From CBDFFW01 sp965246945 (GTDB lineage Bacteria; Pseudomonadota; Alphaproteobacteria; UBA11073), in assembly GCA_965246945.1 (NCBI GenBank), contig CBDFFW010000001.1, positions 62,001 to 126,000 of the forward strand: a DNA stretch of 64,000 nt, in the 5' to 3' direction. Under the pieces are notes generated by a model. It was not told where the DNA came from and searched no databases. It was given only the letters and a program-made list of their open reading frames with translations. Shown in pieces: positions 52,701 through 62,591 of the stretch; the first letter of the stretch is position 1; the number at the start of each line of letters is the position of its first letter. Position numbers and translations under genes: made by a program.

Positions 52701-53254
52701 TACGCATCTTTGCCAAAAGGCAACATGCGTTTCAACACATTATCTTTAAAGTAAAAATGGTGCGTTAAAGCAGCCAATACATGCCCGCTAATTACAGCAA
52801 TTAATGTCCAAGCCAAATAAAAATGCATTTGTTGAAACAGTTCACGCAAGCTAGATTCGGGTGTGACTAGATCCGGCAGCAAAAACAACCCAAAGACTGA
52901 AACCGCTTTGCCTGCAGCGGAGGACATCGCCCAGCCGGATATGGGCATAGCCACCATTAAAGCATATAGTAAGACATGTCCGGCTTTGGCGGCATATTGC
53001 TCTCGTTTTTTCATGCGTTCCGGTAAGCTGGGTGCGTGGTTAACGCTGCGCCACATAATACGCAATAATGCGAGCAACAAAATCGTAACACCAATCGATT
53101 TATGCCAGCCATAAAGCTTAAATTTATCGGGAGTAATCGGCAGATTAATCATCACAAAACCGATAATCAGCATACCAATAATTAGTAAAGCCATCAGCCA
53201 GTGCAAGCCCTTGGCTACATTGCCATAAGAATTTTGCGTATTGAAGATGGCCAT
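52700..53254 (-). CDS. Cytochrome b561
   Basis: A 184-residue four-helix dihaem membrane protein of the prokaryotic b561 family. His residues at the expected helix positions are in GLHWLMALLII, GWHKSIGVTILLL, HVLLYALMVAMPISGW and LIAVISGHVLAALTHHF. It is a likely quinol/superoxide-linked oxidoreductase. It is first of a b561-yceI operon. Confidence 0.93.
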   Translation of the reverse strand: MAIFNTQNSYGNVAKGLHWLMALLIIGMLIIGFVMINLPITPDKFKLYGWHKSIGVTILLLALLRIMWRSVNHAPSLPERMKKREQYAAKAGHVLLYALMVAMPISGWAMSSAAGKAVSVFGLFLLPDLVTPESSLRELFQQMHFYLAWTLIAVISGHVLAALTHHFYFKDNVLKRMLPFGKDA

Positions 53255-53381
53255 GGCTAAATTTTTAGCAGATCACGCTATACTTTGGCCAAGAACTTTT
53301 CGAACCATTTATGGCAATAGGTATCAACTAGTGCGCACGGTTAAACTGGTAAAAGCTGCTGCTGGCCTTTAAATAAGACAA

Positions 53382-53798
53382 ATGGAATTGCCGAATATAA
53401 GACCAATGGCACCGATGCCAGCGCCAGTGGTGAGCGATGCCCCGTGGGATGATCCAGATATCACACCGCCGCATGTGCAGCTTGGCGATCACCCGCTAAT
53501 TCCGGAAGTGGTGGAAGCGCTGCGCCATGTCTACGACCCCGAAATTCCTGTCAACTTATACGAGCTAGGTTTGATCTACGATATTCAGATTAGCGAAGAA
53601 AATGATGTAAAGGTAATCATGACGCTGACCACGCCCAATTGCCCAGTCGCCGGCGAAATGCCGGTAATGGTGCAAAACAGCATTATGAACCGCGTGGCGC
53701 GCGCAGGCGATTGCGAAGTGGAATTAGTGTGGGAGCCAGTTTGGTCGCCCGAATTTATGGCGGAAAGCGCGCGCCTGGAATTGAATATGGGTTTTTAA
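53382..53798 (+). CDS. sufT: SufT/MIP18-type (DUF59) iron-sulfur assembly protein
   Basis: A 138-residue DUF59 protein: VVEALRHVYDPEIPVNLYELGLIY (given as ALRHVYDPEIPVNLYELG) and the Cys-containing MTLTTPNCPVAGEMP. These are the hallmarks of SufT/PaaD-like factors in iron-sulfur cluster maturation. The Pro-rich N-terminal 35 residues are variable. It usually ends a suf operon; here no suf genes are adjacent. Confidence 0.88.
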   Translation: MELPNIRPMAPMPAPVVSDAPWDDPDITPPHVQLGDHPLIPEVVEALRHVYDPEIPVNLYELGLIYDIQISEENDVKVIMTLTTPNCPVAGEMPVMVQNSIMNRVARAGDCEVELVWEPVWSPEFMAESARLELNMGF

Positions 53799-53915
53799 TG
53801 CATGCTTTTAGATTCAATTGTTTTTGGAATGACCGCAACGGGAACATGGTCTATGAATTTAATTAGCCTGCGGCCAAGGAATCGCTGATGTTTTGGTATA
53901 AGGTGTTCCGAGTAA

Positions 53916-55649
53916 TTAATTAGCTTCGGCCAACCACGGTTTATTAATATCCGGCTTGCCGAACATGAAGCCTTGTAAATAATGCACGCCTTCATTACGT
54001 AGGAATAAGGCTTCGCCTGGTTGTTCGATACATTCGGCGATAATTTGCAAGCCAAAAGTTGAAGCTAGATCAATTAAAGAATGCACAAATACTTTATTTT
54101 CGCGGTTGTTATGGATATTGCGGATGTAAGACCCATCAATTTTGACGATATCGACCGACAGCATTTTTAAATGTTTAAACGAGGTGAAACCGGCCCCGAA
54201 ATCATCCAAAGCCACTTTGCAACCCAACGCGCGGACGGCATCCACGAAACGTGCGCTTTCATCCAAATCACGCAAGGCTTCTGTTTCGGTAATTTCCACT
54301 ACCAAACGCTCGGCTACACTGCGGTCACCCTGTACATGGTGGATTAAGGTGCGGAGCCAGGTATTCTCAGTCACCGTTAAACCGGAAATATTAACGGCAA
54401 CGCGCAAATTGGCATTTTCTTTCATTTCGCGAATGGCCATATCCAGCACATAACGGTCCACCTGACGGGTGAGGCCGACATGTTCAATCGCGGGAATAAA
54501 TTTACCGGCCGGAATAATTGTACCATCTGGCGCACGCATACGCAGCAAAGCTTCATAAAAGGCAATTTTATCGGTCAGCGTATCGATAATCGGCTGATAG
54601 GCGAAAATAATGCGGTTTTCACGCATGGCTTCCAGCACCTGGTGACCGATGACCATCTGATCCTTGTGATTGCTGCTGATTTCCGGTGTTGGCTTATATA
54701 TAATATAACAATCGCGGCCGCGGTCTTTGGCCTGGTGCAGCGATGCTTCGGCCTTGGCCATCACATCAAACGCGGAATTATTTAATAATGGGAAACCAAC
54801 GCCACCAATAGAAACCGACACATGAAGTGAGCCATTTTTGGTTTGAATCGGCTGTTCGCGGCACACTTTTAAAATCTTTTCTGCTACTGCTTCCACATGT
54901 TCAGGCGTGCAGCGGCTTAAGATAATGCCATAACTATCACCGCCAATCCGGCCAATGGCGTCACTACCGCGGGTATGACCTTCCAACCGGCTACCAATCG
55001 AAATCAATACTGTATCGGCGGCTTCATGCCCGTAAACTTCGTTAATGACCGACATCTTGTCGATACCAACCACCAAAAATGCGCCGCCTGATTGGTAGCG
55101 ATCCGCCTGTTTTAATGCTTCAGACAAGCGTTCGCGCAGGCGCGGGCGGTTGTAATGGCCGGTTAATTCATCGAAATTGACACGGCGTTGCAGTGCCACT
55201 TCCCGCAATTTGCGGTTTTGAATAACCCGCATCACCCCGCGTACCATCACGGGTTGGCCATGCCGGTCCAATTCTGCCACGCCGCGGTCATGCACCCATA
55301 CATAATCCCCTTCGCCGCGGCGAATTCGGTATTCGCTTTCATAGGCGTGGGCCCCGCCATAATGGGCTTCCAGCGCGGCCAGCCGCGTGGGGGCATCGTC
55401 TTGATGGATTAAACTATTGAAAAAATGGATTTGTCCTAGTTGTTCGCCGCGGAACTTTTCACCAAAAACAGCCTGATGATCACCAAGCCAATAAATCTGC
55501 TTGGCATTTACATGCCATTCATAAGCCAAATCACCCGTTGCTTGTAAAGCGGCCAGGATTTTTTCATGAGTCACAGTAAAACCATTTGCTCTTCCTGAAT
55601 TAATTGCGGCAGAATCGCTCTGAACTGTCAAGGGCACAATATTGGTCAT
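53916..55649 (-). CDS. PAS-GGDEF-EAL protein, GGDEF degenerate
   Basis: A 577-residue cytoplasmic c-di-GMP enzyme. A PAS fold (about 25-150) ends in ESEYRIRRGEGDYVWVHDRG. The GGDEF domain (about 165-325) has the signature changed to RIGGDSYGIIL, so cyclase activity is doubtful. The EAL domain (about 340-575) keeps its motifs: YEALLRM, NISGLTV, EITETEAL, DDFGAGFTSF, VKIDGS and AECIEQ. A phosphodiesterase, perhaps with GTP-binding regulation by the GGDEF part, is the best guess. Confidence 0.9.
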   Translation of the reverse strand: MTNIVPLTVQSDSAAINSGRANGFTVTHEKILAALQATGDLAYEWHVNAKQIYWLGDHQAVFGEKFRGEQLGQIHFFNSLIHQDDAPTRLAALEAHYGGAHAYESEYRIRRGEGDYVWVHDRGVAELDRHGQPVMVRGVMRVIQNRKLREVALQRRVNFDELTGHYNRPRLRERLSEALKQADRYQSGGAFLVVGIDKMSVINEVYGHEAADTVLISIGSRLEGHTRGSDAIGRIGGDSYGIILSRCTPEHVEAVAEKILKVCREQPIQTKNGSLHVSVSIGGVGFPLLNNSAFDVMAKAEASLHQAKDRGRDCYIIYKPTPEISSNHKDQMVIGHQVLEAMRENRIIFAYQPIIDTLTDKIAFYEALLRMRAPDGTIIPAGKFIPAIEHVGLTRQVDRYVLDMAIREMKENANLRVAVNISGLTVTENTWLRTLIHHVQGDRSVAERLVVEITETEALRDLDESARFVDAVRALGCKVALDDFGAGFTSFKHLKMLSVDIVKIDGSYIRNIHNNRENKVFVHSLIDLASTFGLQIIAECIEQPGEALFLRNEGVHYLQGFMFGKPDINKPWLAEAN

Positions 55650-55742
55650 TCGCAGGGAACTTTCTTCACAAACTCACATTAATTCATCTTTAAATTTACG
55701 CGAATTTCCTTAAAGAAAGATGAACTCTTTAAGTATTTTTTC

Positions 55743-56687
55743 CTAATTCTCTTGTCCAAAGGCAGTTTCTAACCGTTTAACCAGTTCAATAGCTTCATCG
55801 CTGTTGGTCTCGGGCGCTTCAATAAAAAACTCCCAAACCTTACCGCTGCCTTTAGGTTCATATAGTAACAGCCAGGCCCGTGTGGGGTCGCCCTGAAAAT
55901 GACAGGCAAGTTCAGCTTTTACAGCCGTGCCATCCGGATAATCAACGGGCAAGCCCAGCGTCGATTGAAAATACCCGCGGCATTGTGGCTCCAACGGGTC
56001 AACGCGGTTTAATAATAAGGTATCCAAACTTTCATGGCTGCGTTGATTGCTTAAGCGCACATAGGTATTTTGCGATTTAATCAAATAGGTTTCTTTATCC
56101 GCCACCGTTTTATCCAACAGAATATGGGCATCCACCCAGCTTGCCGTATGTAAAACCGGCTCGATATCAGAAGGCAGGCCGCCGACATCCGGCTGCTGCG
56201 ACCAGGCGGAAGCGATACATGCGCGCAATTGGCCAGTCACACTGGTCATATTCGGCAATTTGAATTCCTGGGCTGTACTGTCTTTACCGCTACCAGCACG
56301 CAAGGTCAGCGCTTGTTTTTCGCCTAGTTCGCTTAGCCATTTCTCTTCCCGCCCCAGCGCCATATTCACCTCGCCATTGGCGGCAAGGGTAATGCCTGCT
56401 TGGCGGATTAATTTGCCAGCCACTAAAATCTGAATGGGTTGGCTGGCGGCCACGCGCCAGGCGGAGGGCTCATCCGGTGTAAACAACATGGCCATTTGCC
56501 CCAGGCTGTTACGGGCTAGCCGAAAACTGGGTTTGCCATTGGGTGCATAGCTGGCCATGCAATAATCGGCCACCCGCAGGGGGATCGAGGTCTCACTGCG
56601 CAACTTCCACGGCACTTCGGCCTGCGCCAAGCCAGGCAGCAAAACAGCTATCAAAAAGGCCAAACCGATCGCTTTCATCACACGCAT
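55743..56687 (-). CDS. Exported hypothetical protein
   Basis: From Met at 56687 a clean signal peptide is formed (RVMKAIGLAFLIAVLLPGLA, then QAE). The mature protein of about 290 residues has four cysteines (ADYCMAS, LRACIAS, QCRGYF, LACHFQ). Its beta-rich C-terminal domain includes GKVWEFFIEAPETNSDEAIE. No family recognised. It is divergent from carD. An in-frame ATG at 56726 is less likely. Confidence 0.65.
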   Translation of the reverse strand: MRVMKAIGLAFLIAVLLPGLAQAEVPWKLRSETSIPLRVADYCMASYAPNGKPSFRLARNSLGQMAMLFTPDEPSAWRVAASQPIQILVAGKLIRQAGITLAANGEVNMALGREEKWLSELGEKQALTLRAGSGKDSTAQEFKLPNMTSVTGQLRACIASAWSQQPDVGGLPSDIEPVLHTASWVDAHILLDKTVADKETYLIKSQNTYVRLSNQRSHESLDTLLLNRVDPLEPQCRGYFQSTLGLPVDYPDGTAVKAELACHFQGDPTRAWLLLYEPKGSGKVWEFFIEAPETNSDEAIELVKRLETAFGQEN

Positions 56688-56845
56688 GTTACTTGTCCGC
56701 CACAGAAATAAGGGTTTTGCTCGCACATCACATAGTTTTGCACGATTCGCGATGTAAGTATTTGTCAGTAAGTTGCAAATCGAGTATAGTCTTTTAAAGG
56801 TCGGGTGGCAGCAAGTCGCAGGGCCAATTGTCAGGGTTTTCAGAT

Positions 56846-58309
56846 ATGTCTAATAATTCTCGCGCTAAAGCAGCGCCCAAAAAAAAAGTGAGTCAATCCC
56901 GTGCTGCGGCCAAACCCGTCAGCGCCAAATCAGTTAGTAAGGCGACCGCTAAAAAACCCGTTGCCAAAGCACCGGTTAAAACAGCGAACCAGAAGTCAGT
57001 AAAAGCTGTCGCCAAACCAGTTGCCGCCAAAAAAGCCACCGCTAAAACGGTTGCTAAACAAATCGCTAAAAAACCAGCAGTTGTTTCTAAAAAAGCGCCC
57101 GTTAAAATGGTCGCTAAGCCTATTGCGAAAAAGTCAGCGCCAGCGAAGATTGCAGCCAAAAAAACTGTTGCACCCACCAAAACAGTTAGTAAAACAACAG
57201 TTAAGCCCGTGGCCAAAACCAATAGCAAAATGCCGGCAAAACCGGCTAATGCAGCAAAATCCTCAACCAAAGCAGCCGTTAAGCCAGCCAGCAAAACGCC
57301 TGTGAAGACAGTGGCAAAAGCGCCAGTAAAAGCAATTACCAAGGCACCCGCCAAAGCTGTGGCCAAAGCACCCGTAAAACCGGTAACCAAACCCGTATCA
57401 AAAAAAGCAACGGCGAAGCCAGTTAATACGCCAACCAAAACGGCAGCCAAACCCGCGTCAGTTAAACTAGCTGCTCAAGCAACACCAGTGGTGGCCAATA
57501 ACAATCAACCAGTGATTGAAAAAGCAGCCGCACCCGCTAAGCCGAAAGCAACCAGCAAAAGCAAAGCGGCGGCACTGAAACTCAGCACTAAAGAAAAACG
57601 CACGCTCGTGCGAATTGCCAATGCCAATGTCACAGCCGTGGCCGATAGCAGCACGCGCACCATGATGTCGGCCGTGCAAATGGCATTGCAAGCCACACTA
57701 AACCGTATTTCCGCCAATGCGCCGGCAGCAGCCAATGACGATGCACAAAATGCGAAAACAGCCGCCAAAGCTGCGGCCGAGCCCGCCGATATCAAATCAC
57801 CTTTCAAAATGGGCGATATGGTGGTTTACCCTGCCCACGGCGTTGGTAAAATTGAAGCGGTTGAGATCCAAAAAATTGGCGAACAAGAATTACGCCTGTT
57901 CAAAATTCATTTTGAACATGAACGCATGACCCTGCGCGTGCCGGTCATGCGCGCCACCGGTTCCGGTTTGCGCAAATTGGCATCGGGCGAATTGCTGGAT
58001 AAAGCGTTTGAAACCATGCGCGGCCGCCCGCGTATCCGCCGCGTGATGTGGAGCCGCCGCGCCCAGGAATATGAAGCCAAAATTAATTCCGGTGATCCGA
58101 TTTCGATTGCGGAAGTATTGCGCGATTTGCGCCGTAATGCGGAGCAAGGCGAACAGTCTTACAGCGAACGCCAAATTTTCCAATCGGCCTTGGAACGTTT
58201 TGCACGCGAACTCGCCGCCATTGAAAAAATCGCCCAAGATGAAGCGGTTAAAAAATTAGAAAGCCTATTAATTCGCGCCGCACAAAGCGGCAACAGCTCG
58301 GCTGCCTAA
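56846..58309 (+). CDS. carD: CarD family regulator with histone H1-like N-terminal tail
   Basis: A 487-residue protein (from ATG 56846; a TTG at 56828 is in frame). The first roughly 240 residues are almost entirely Lys, Ala, Pro, Val and Thr in KPVAK-like repeats, as in histone H1-like nucleoid proteins. A Ser/Ala-rich bridge follows. The C-terminal 165 residues form a normal CarD/CdnL domain: FKMGDMVVYPAHGVGKIEAV, RMTLRVPVMRATGSGLRKL and EVLRDLRRNAEQGEQSYSER. CarD binds RNA polymerase beta and stabilises open complexes. Alphaproteobacterial CarD is normally about 170 residues, so the tail is an addition and should bind DNA non-specifically. Confidence 0.9.
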   Translation: MSNNSRAKAAPKKKVSQSRAAAKPVSAKSVSKATAKKPVAKAPVKTANQKSVKAVAKPVAAKKATAKTVAKQIAKKPAVVSKKAPVKMVAKPIAKKSAPAKIAAKKTVAPTKTVSKTTVKPVAKTNSKMPAKPANAAKSSTKAAVKPASKTPVKTVAKAPVKAITKAPAKAVAKAPVKPVTKPVSKKATAKPVNTPTKTAAKPASVKLAAQATPVVANNNQPVIEKAAAPAKPKATSKSKAAALKLSTKEKRTLVRIANANVTAVADSSTRTMMSAVQMALQATLNRISANAPAAANDDAQNAKTAAKAAAEPADIKSPFKMGDMVVYPAHGVGKIEAVEIQKIGEQELRLFKIHFEHERMTLRVPVMRATGSGLRKLASGELLDKAFETMRGRPRIRRVMWSRRAQEYEAKINSGDPISIAEVLRDLRRNAEQGEQSYSERQIFQSALERFARELAAIEKIAQDEAVKKLESLLIRAAQSGNSSAA

Positions 58310-58360
58310 TTTTTATTAAAATCCCTTCGCACAAAGGGACTTAATTTATTTAGCAAAGTG

Positions 58361-58389
58361 AAAACCTCAATTTTGGTTGAGGTTTTTTT
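58361..58389. terminator. Bidirectional terminator between carD and gltX
   Basis: AAAACCTCAA / TTGAGGTTTT stem with loop TTTTGG and T/A runs on both sides, between the convergent genes. A smaller CCCTT/AAGGG hairpin lies at about 58323-58338. Confidence 0.88.
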
Positions 58390-59777
58390 CAATTTAAATT
58401 ATTTAGCCTTCTTGTAATTTCTTCATATCCCAATAACGCACACAAAGCACCGATATCAGGTGCTTGGGTTGTGCCGGTTAGCGCTGCACGTAAAGGCATG
58501 CCGATATTTTTAAATGGGATATTATTTTCTTTGGCATGCGTTTGTAAAGCAGTTTGAATTTTTGTTGCTTCAAAAAGTTGTACGTTTTCCAATACTGGCA
58601 AAAGATTTTGCAACACTTGTTTGGCTTCCGTGGTTAAGGCTTTTTGCGCATCAGCATCATAAATTAGCGGGGCTAGTAAAAAACCTAAAGCTTGCGCGAG
58701 TTCTATCAATGTTTTCACGCGTGGTTGGTATAATGCAATCGCTTGCTGAATTTTGCCTGCTTTTTCTGCATAAGCGCTTTGCTGCTCAGCAGGAATGAAC
58801 GGTTTTACCAATTCATATAAATCCGCCGCGCTGCGTTGCTGAATATAATGGGCATTCAAATTTAACAATTTTACGCGGTCAAAGCGGGATGGGGATTTGC
58901 CGACGCCATCCAGCGTAAACCACTCAATCGCTTGCTCAATTGAAATGGTTTCGGCATCGCCATGCCCCCATCCGAGGCGCAGCAGGTAATTACGCATGGC
59001 TTCCGGCAGAAAGCCTTCATCTTTATATTGATCAACCGCCACCGCACCATGGCGTTTCGACAATTTGCCGCCGCTTTCGCCATGGATCATCGGGATATGT
59101 GCAAAGATTGGAATGCTCCAACCACAAGCTTGATACAGTTGAATTTGCCTAAAGGTATTGGTGAAATGGTCATCGCCGCGGATTACATGTGTCACTGCCA
59201 TATCATAGTCATCCACTACCACGGCCAGCATATAGGTCGGCGTGCCATCGCCGCGTAGGATAATCATATCATCCAGCTGGCTATTGGGCACGGTCACCGT
59301 GCCTTGCACTTGGTCATCAACCGTGGTTTCACCGCTGGTTTCCGCGCGCAGGCGAATGGCGGGTTTGATGCTGGGATCGGCGTCAAACGGTTTGCCATGG
59401 CGGCAGCGGCCGTCATAACGGGGCTGTTCACCGGCGGCCATAGCGGCTTCGCGCTTGGCGGTTAATTCTTCAGACGTGCAGTAACAATAATACGCTTTAT
59501 CCTGCGCCAATAAATCATGGGCCACGGCCGCATGGCGCGGGGCGCGACTGAACTGATAAATCTCCTCGCCATCCCAATCCAGTTTCAACCAGCGCATACT
59601 ATTAAGAATGGTTTGAATGGCGGCTTCGGTCGAACGCACGCGGTCGGTATCTTCAATTCTAAGCAAAAATTTTCCGCCTTGATGCTTGGTAAACAGCCAA
59701 TTGAATAAGGCAGTCCGCGCGCTACCAATATGGAGCATGCCAGTGGGTGACGGCGCAAAACGGGTAACAACAGACAT
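58389..59777 (-). CDS. gltX: Glutamate-tRNA ligase
   Basis: A 462-residue class I synthetase. The HIGH motif reads APSPTGMLHIGSARTALFNW and the KMSKS motif KLSKRHGAVAV; a zinc-binding-like CYCTSEE region is present. With GatA and GatC in the window, this GltX is probably part of the indirect Gln-tRNA route if it is non-discriminating, which cannot be read from sequence. It lies near comEC, as in many alphaproteobacteria. Confidence 0.95.
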   Translation of the reverse strand: MSVVTRFAPSPTGMLHIGSARTALFNWLFTKHQGGKFLLRIEDTDRVRSTEAAIQTILNSMRWLKLDWDGEEIYQFSRAPRHAAVAHDLLAQDKAYYCYCTSEELTAKREAAMAAGEQPRYDGRCRHGKPFDADPSIKPAIRLRAETSGETTVDDQVQGTVTVPNSQLDDMIILRGDGTPTYMLAVVVDDYDMAVTHVIRGDDHFTNTFRQIQLYQACGWSIPIFAHIPMIHGESGGKLSKRHGAVAVDQYKDEGFLPEAMRNYLLRLGWGHGDAETISIEQAIEWFTLDGVGKSPSRFDRVKLLNLNAHYIQQRSAADLYELVKPFIPAEQQSAYAEKAGKIQQAIALYQPRVKTLIELAQALGFLLAPLIYDADAQKALTTEAKQVLQNLLPVLENVQLFEATKIQTALQTHAKENNIPFKNIGMPLRAALTGTTQAPDIGALCALLGYEEITRRLNNLN

Positions 59778-59821
59778 ACCGGCTAGCTATAGCTTAAACC
59801 AGGCCTGCACTGCTATTTCTT

Positions 59822-60244
59822 TCAAGCAGCTGAAAGCAGCAGATCATTCACCAGCAAAATTTTCTCCGGTGTTTGTGATGAATGGTGGTGGATGATTTTC
59901 CATATGCCATCGCCGTCATTCAATAATGAGAACGAAAAACGGGCATGCACGTGGCTGCCTTCATTTGCGCTAAAAAATTCATAATCACCCGATAAAATAA
60001 CAATATTGCCGCAAGTCAATTTATGCGGCAGGCCATCGCTAAACTGCACCTGAATACCGCGGTCTAATAATGATTTAAAATAGGTTGCGCGGGCTTGCTG
60101 GTTTTCCAGAAACGCCCCCACCATGGTCGGCACCAGCATGGCATGTTCAGCATACAGTGACAGCACGGCCGGAATATCGCCGCGATTTAAGGCGGCCGCC
60201 CAATTTTGCAAGACAGCGCCATACGGATTTTGCCAATCTTTCAT
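59822..60244 (-). CDS. SnoaL/DUF4440-like (NTF2 fold) protein
   Basis: From Met at 60244 this is a 140-residue NTF2-fold protein: VLQNWAAALNRGDIPAVLSL, YAEHAMLVPT and WKIIHHHSSQTPE match the SgcJ/EcaC/DUF4440 type. These can be enzymes or ligand-binding proteins; the role is unknown. The frame is open to 60358, but the first 38 residues look non-coding and would overlap the comEC region, so I use the internal Met. Confidence 0.75.
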   Translation of the reverse strand: MKDWQNPYGAVLQNWAAALNRGDIPAVLSLYAEHAMLVPTMVGAFLENQQARATYFKSLLDRGIQVQFSDGLPHKLTCGNIVILSGDYEFFSANEGSHVHARFSFSLLNDGDGIWKIIHHHSSQTPEKILLVNDLLLSAA

Positions 60245-60364
60245 GAAAATAAACATGCAAGCATCTCGGTTTCCTGTCAATTCCCGCTTGTTTTTCAAAG
60301 CGATGCATGGTGTGTGGAACATGTGGTTACAGCGGTTGGCGCTTATTTGCACAAGCAATTACAA

Positions 60365-62404
60365 ATGGAACGCACGCGGTGGTTCTATTGGTGGCCGGTG
60401 GGTTTTGGCACTGGCATTGCCATTTATTTTGTCCTGCCGGCTGAGCCGGTTTGGTGGTTAAGCGTAACTGTATTTTGCGGCGTGATTTTGCTAACCATGC
60501 TGCGCTGGCAGCAAGATGATTGGCGGGCTATGGGTCTAGGTGCGCTCGCGCTCACTCTCGGGTTTGTGGTTGCGCAAACCCAAACCACTTTGAACCGGCA
60601 TCCCATTTTAATGCAGGAAGTGGGGCCGATTTCTATTCAGGGTCGGGTGATTGATATTGATGAACGGCCAAAAGATGCTGTGCGCTTAACGCTCGACCAG
60701 GTAAATTTATGGCGTAATCCAATCAAGCTGTATCAAGTGCGAATTAATGTCCGCAAATTTCAGAATCATATTGGCCCAGGTGATATTGTGCGGGTGAAAG
60801 CGGTGCTGCGGCCGCTGACCGAACCAGCCTATCCTGGCAGTTATGATTTTACGTTGTTTCAATATTTCCAAGGGTTGAGTGCCACGGGTTTTAGCTATGG
60901 CAACCCGCGCGTCATTAAACCGGCCACACCGAATGATTGGCATAATCGTTTGGAAGTTTGGCGGCAAAGAATTGCCACCCATATCCATCAGCATTTCACC
61001 AATAATACCGATGCTGCAACGCGCAGTATTTTAGTGGCGCTGATGACGGGCGAACAAAACAGCGTACCCGCCGAAACCACTGAAGATTTGAAAGCCGCTG
61101 GTATTTACCATATCGTTTCCATTTCGGGGTTGCATATCAGCTTTGTCGCCGCGCTCGCATTTGTCATTTTACGGCGGCTATTGGCGCTTATTCCATTTCT
61201 GGCGCTGCGCTTACCGCTTAAAAAAATTGCAGCTGTATGTGCGTTGTTAATTGTGGCGGCATATACCGCTTTGGTGGGCGCGCCGGTGCCGACCCAGCGG
61301 TCGGCATTGATGTTGGGGCTGGCCATCATCGGTATTTTATGCGACCGCGGGCATGGCGTATTGCGGCCAGTGGCTTGGGCGGCCATGATCATTTTATTTA
61401 TTGAACCGGTGGCAGTGTTGAATGTGGGCGTGCAACTTTCATTTGCCGCGGTAACGGGGTTATTGGTGTTTTACGAAAGCATTCAACAGCCATTAAAGCT
61501 ATGGTGGGCCACGCGCCCATGGTGGCAGCGCTGGGCCGAAGGGATCTTTTTTGCCTTGTGCAGTTCATTGGTCGCCACCTTGGTGACGCTGCCAATCATG
61601 GCGTATTATTTTCATGACCTTGAAGTTTATGGTCTGCTCACCAATATTCTGGCGCTGCCATTGACCGATTTTTGGATCATGAGCAGCATTTGTTTAAGTT
61701 ATGTGCTCATGCCTTTTGGTCTTGATGGCTGGTGTTTGGATTTGGCCGCAGATGGCACGCATTTGTTGCTATGGCTGGCCCATTTTATGGCCGGCCTGCC
61801 GCAAGCCAGCCTGGCATTACCCAATCTGCCGGCTTTAAGTTTACCCTTATTTGGAGCCGGTTTAGTTTGGTTGCTGTTATGGCAACAAGCATGGCGCTGG
61901 TGGGGCCTATTATGTATTGGCCTTGGTTTCAGCTTATTCATAGTCACGCCACTTCCCCATCTATTGATCGCCCAGAATGGGCAAATTGCTGTATTGAAAT
62001 TAAGCAATGGCACCTATATCCGGCTAAGCCGTGCGCGGGAAAGTTATTACACCGAAAGCTGGGCTGCTTATCTCAACCAACGAGAAATTCCGGTGTGGCA
62101 GAATGCACAAACCGATGCGTGGCTGCAATGCGATGACAATGGCATCTGCCAATATGCGCCAACTGGGTTAAAACCAGTTACCTTGGCATTACGTAAAGAT
62201 TTCACCGACGGTATATGTCCAACAGCGGATATATTGCTGCAATTAAGAACAGCTGTTCCATGTCCATTGGCCGATAGTATCACCGCCAATGATTTATTGC
62301 GCAGCGGCACGCAAAGCTGGTTTGCGGCGGGCCCGCAATGGCAGGTGCAAACGGTGGCCAACACCCGCGCCATGCGGCCATGGTTTAGCAATCAACCGGA
62401 ATAA
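60365..62404 (+). CDS. comEC: ComEC/Rec2 DNA-uptake channel
   Basis: A polytopic membrane protein of 679 residues from Met at 60365 (MERTRWFYWWPVG); the frame is open to 60206 but those residues are atypical. The central competence domain is clear: YHIVSISGLHISFVAALAFV, PTQRSALMLGL, VLNVGVQLSFAAVTGLLVF. The DUF4131 segment lies before it (YPGSYDFTLFQYFQGLSATG). The C-terminal beta-lactamase-like part is short and seems to lack the metal-binding HxHxDH. With the pilins and PilT-like ATPase this suggests capacity for DNA uptake. Confidence 0.92.
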   Translation: MERTRWFYWWPVGFGTGIAIYFVLPAEPVWWLSVTVFCGVILLTMLRWQQDDWRAMGLGALALTLGFVVAQTQTTLNRHPILMQEVGPISIQGRVIDIDERPKDAVRLTLDQVNLWRNPIKLYQVRINVRKFQNHIGPGDIVRVKAVLRPLTEPAYPGSYDFTLFQYFQGLSATGFSYGNPRVIKPATPNDWHNRLEVWRQRIATHIHQHFTNNTDAATRSILVALMTGEQNSVPAETTEDLKAAGIYHIVSISGLHISFVAALAFVILRRLLALIPFLALRLPLKKIAAVCALLIVAAYTALVGAPVPTQRSALMLGLAIIGILCDRGHGVLRPVAWAAMIILFIEPVAVLNVGVQLSFAAVTGLLVFYESIQQPLKLWWATRPWWQRWAEGIFFALCSSLVATLVTLPIMAYYFHDLEVYGLLTNILALPLTDFWIMSSICLSYVLMPFGLDGWCLDLAADGTHLLLWLAHFMAGLPQASLALPNLPALSLPLFGAGLVWLLLWQQAWRWWGLLCIGLGFSLFIVTPLPHLLIAQNGQIAVLKLSNGTYIRLSRARESYYTESWAAYLNQREIPVWQNAQTDAWLQCDDNGICQYAPTGLKPVTLALRKDFTDGICPTADILLQLRTAVPCPLADSITANDLLRSGTQSWFAAGPQWQVQTVANTRAMRPWFSNQPE

Positions 62405-62591
62405 ATTTACTGAATATATTAGATAATTCTATTTTCTAAAATACATGTGGCCCATTTCAAAATTTTTAATCCTGTTTAGTAAAAAGCCTTGACCAAACAT
62501 ACATACCCTAGCTTAAAATCACATAAGCATATTAATTACAGTGAATAGTTAATGTTACTAAAAGCAATTATTATAAAAATTAAAAAGTTTA

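Noticed and set aside
53285..53310. GAAC-N5-GAAC near 53292 as a second LexA site
   Set aside because: Spacing is five bases, not the seven required by the alphaproteobacterial operator.
56893..57450. Minus-strand ORF rich in Ala, Val and Phe resembling a membrane protein
   Set aside because: It is the reverse of the Lys/Ala/Pro repeats of CarD. Codons for Lys and Ala read backward give hydrophobic residues.
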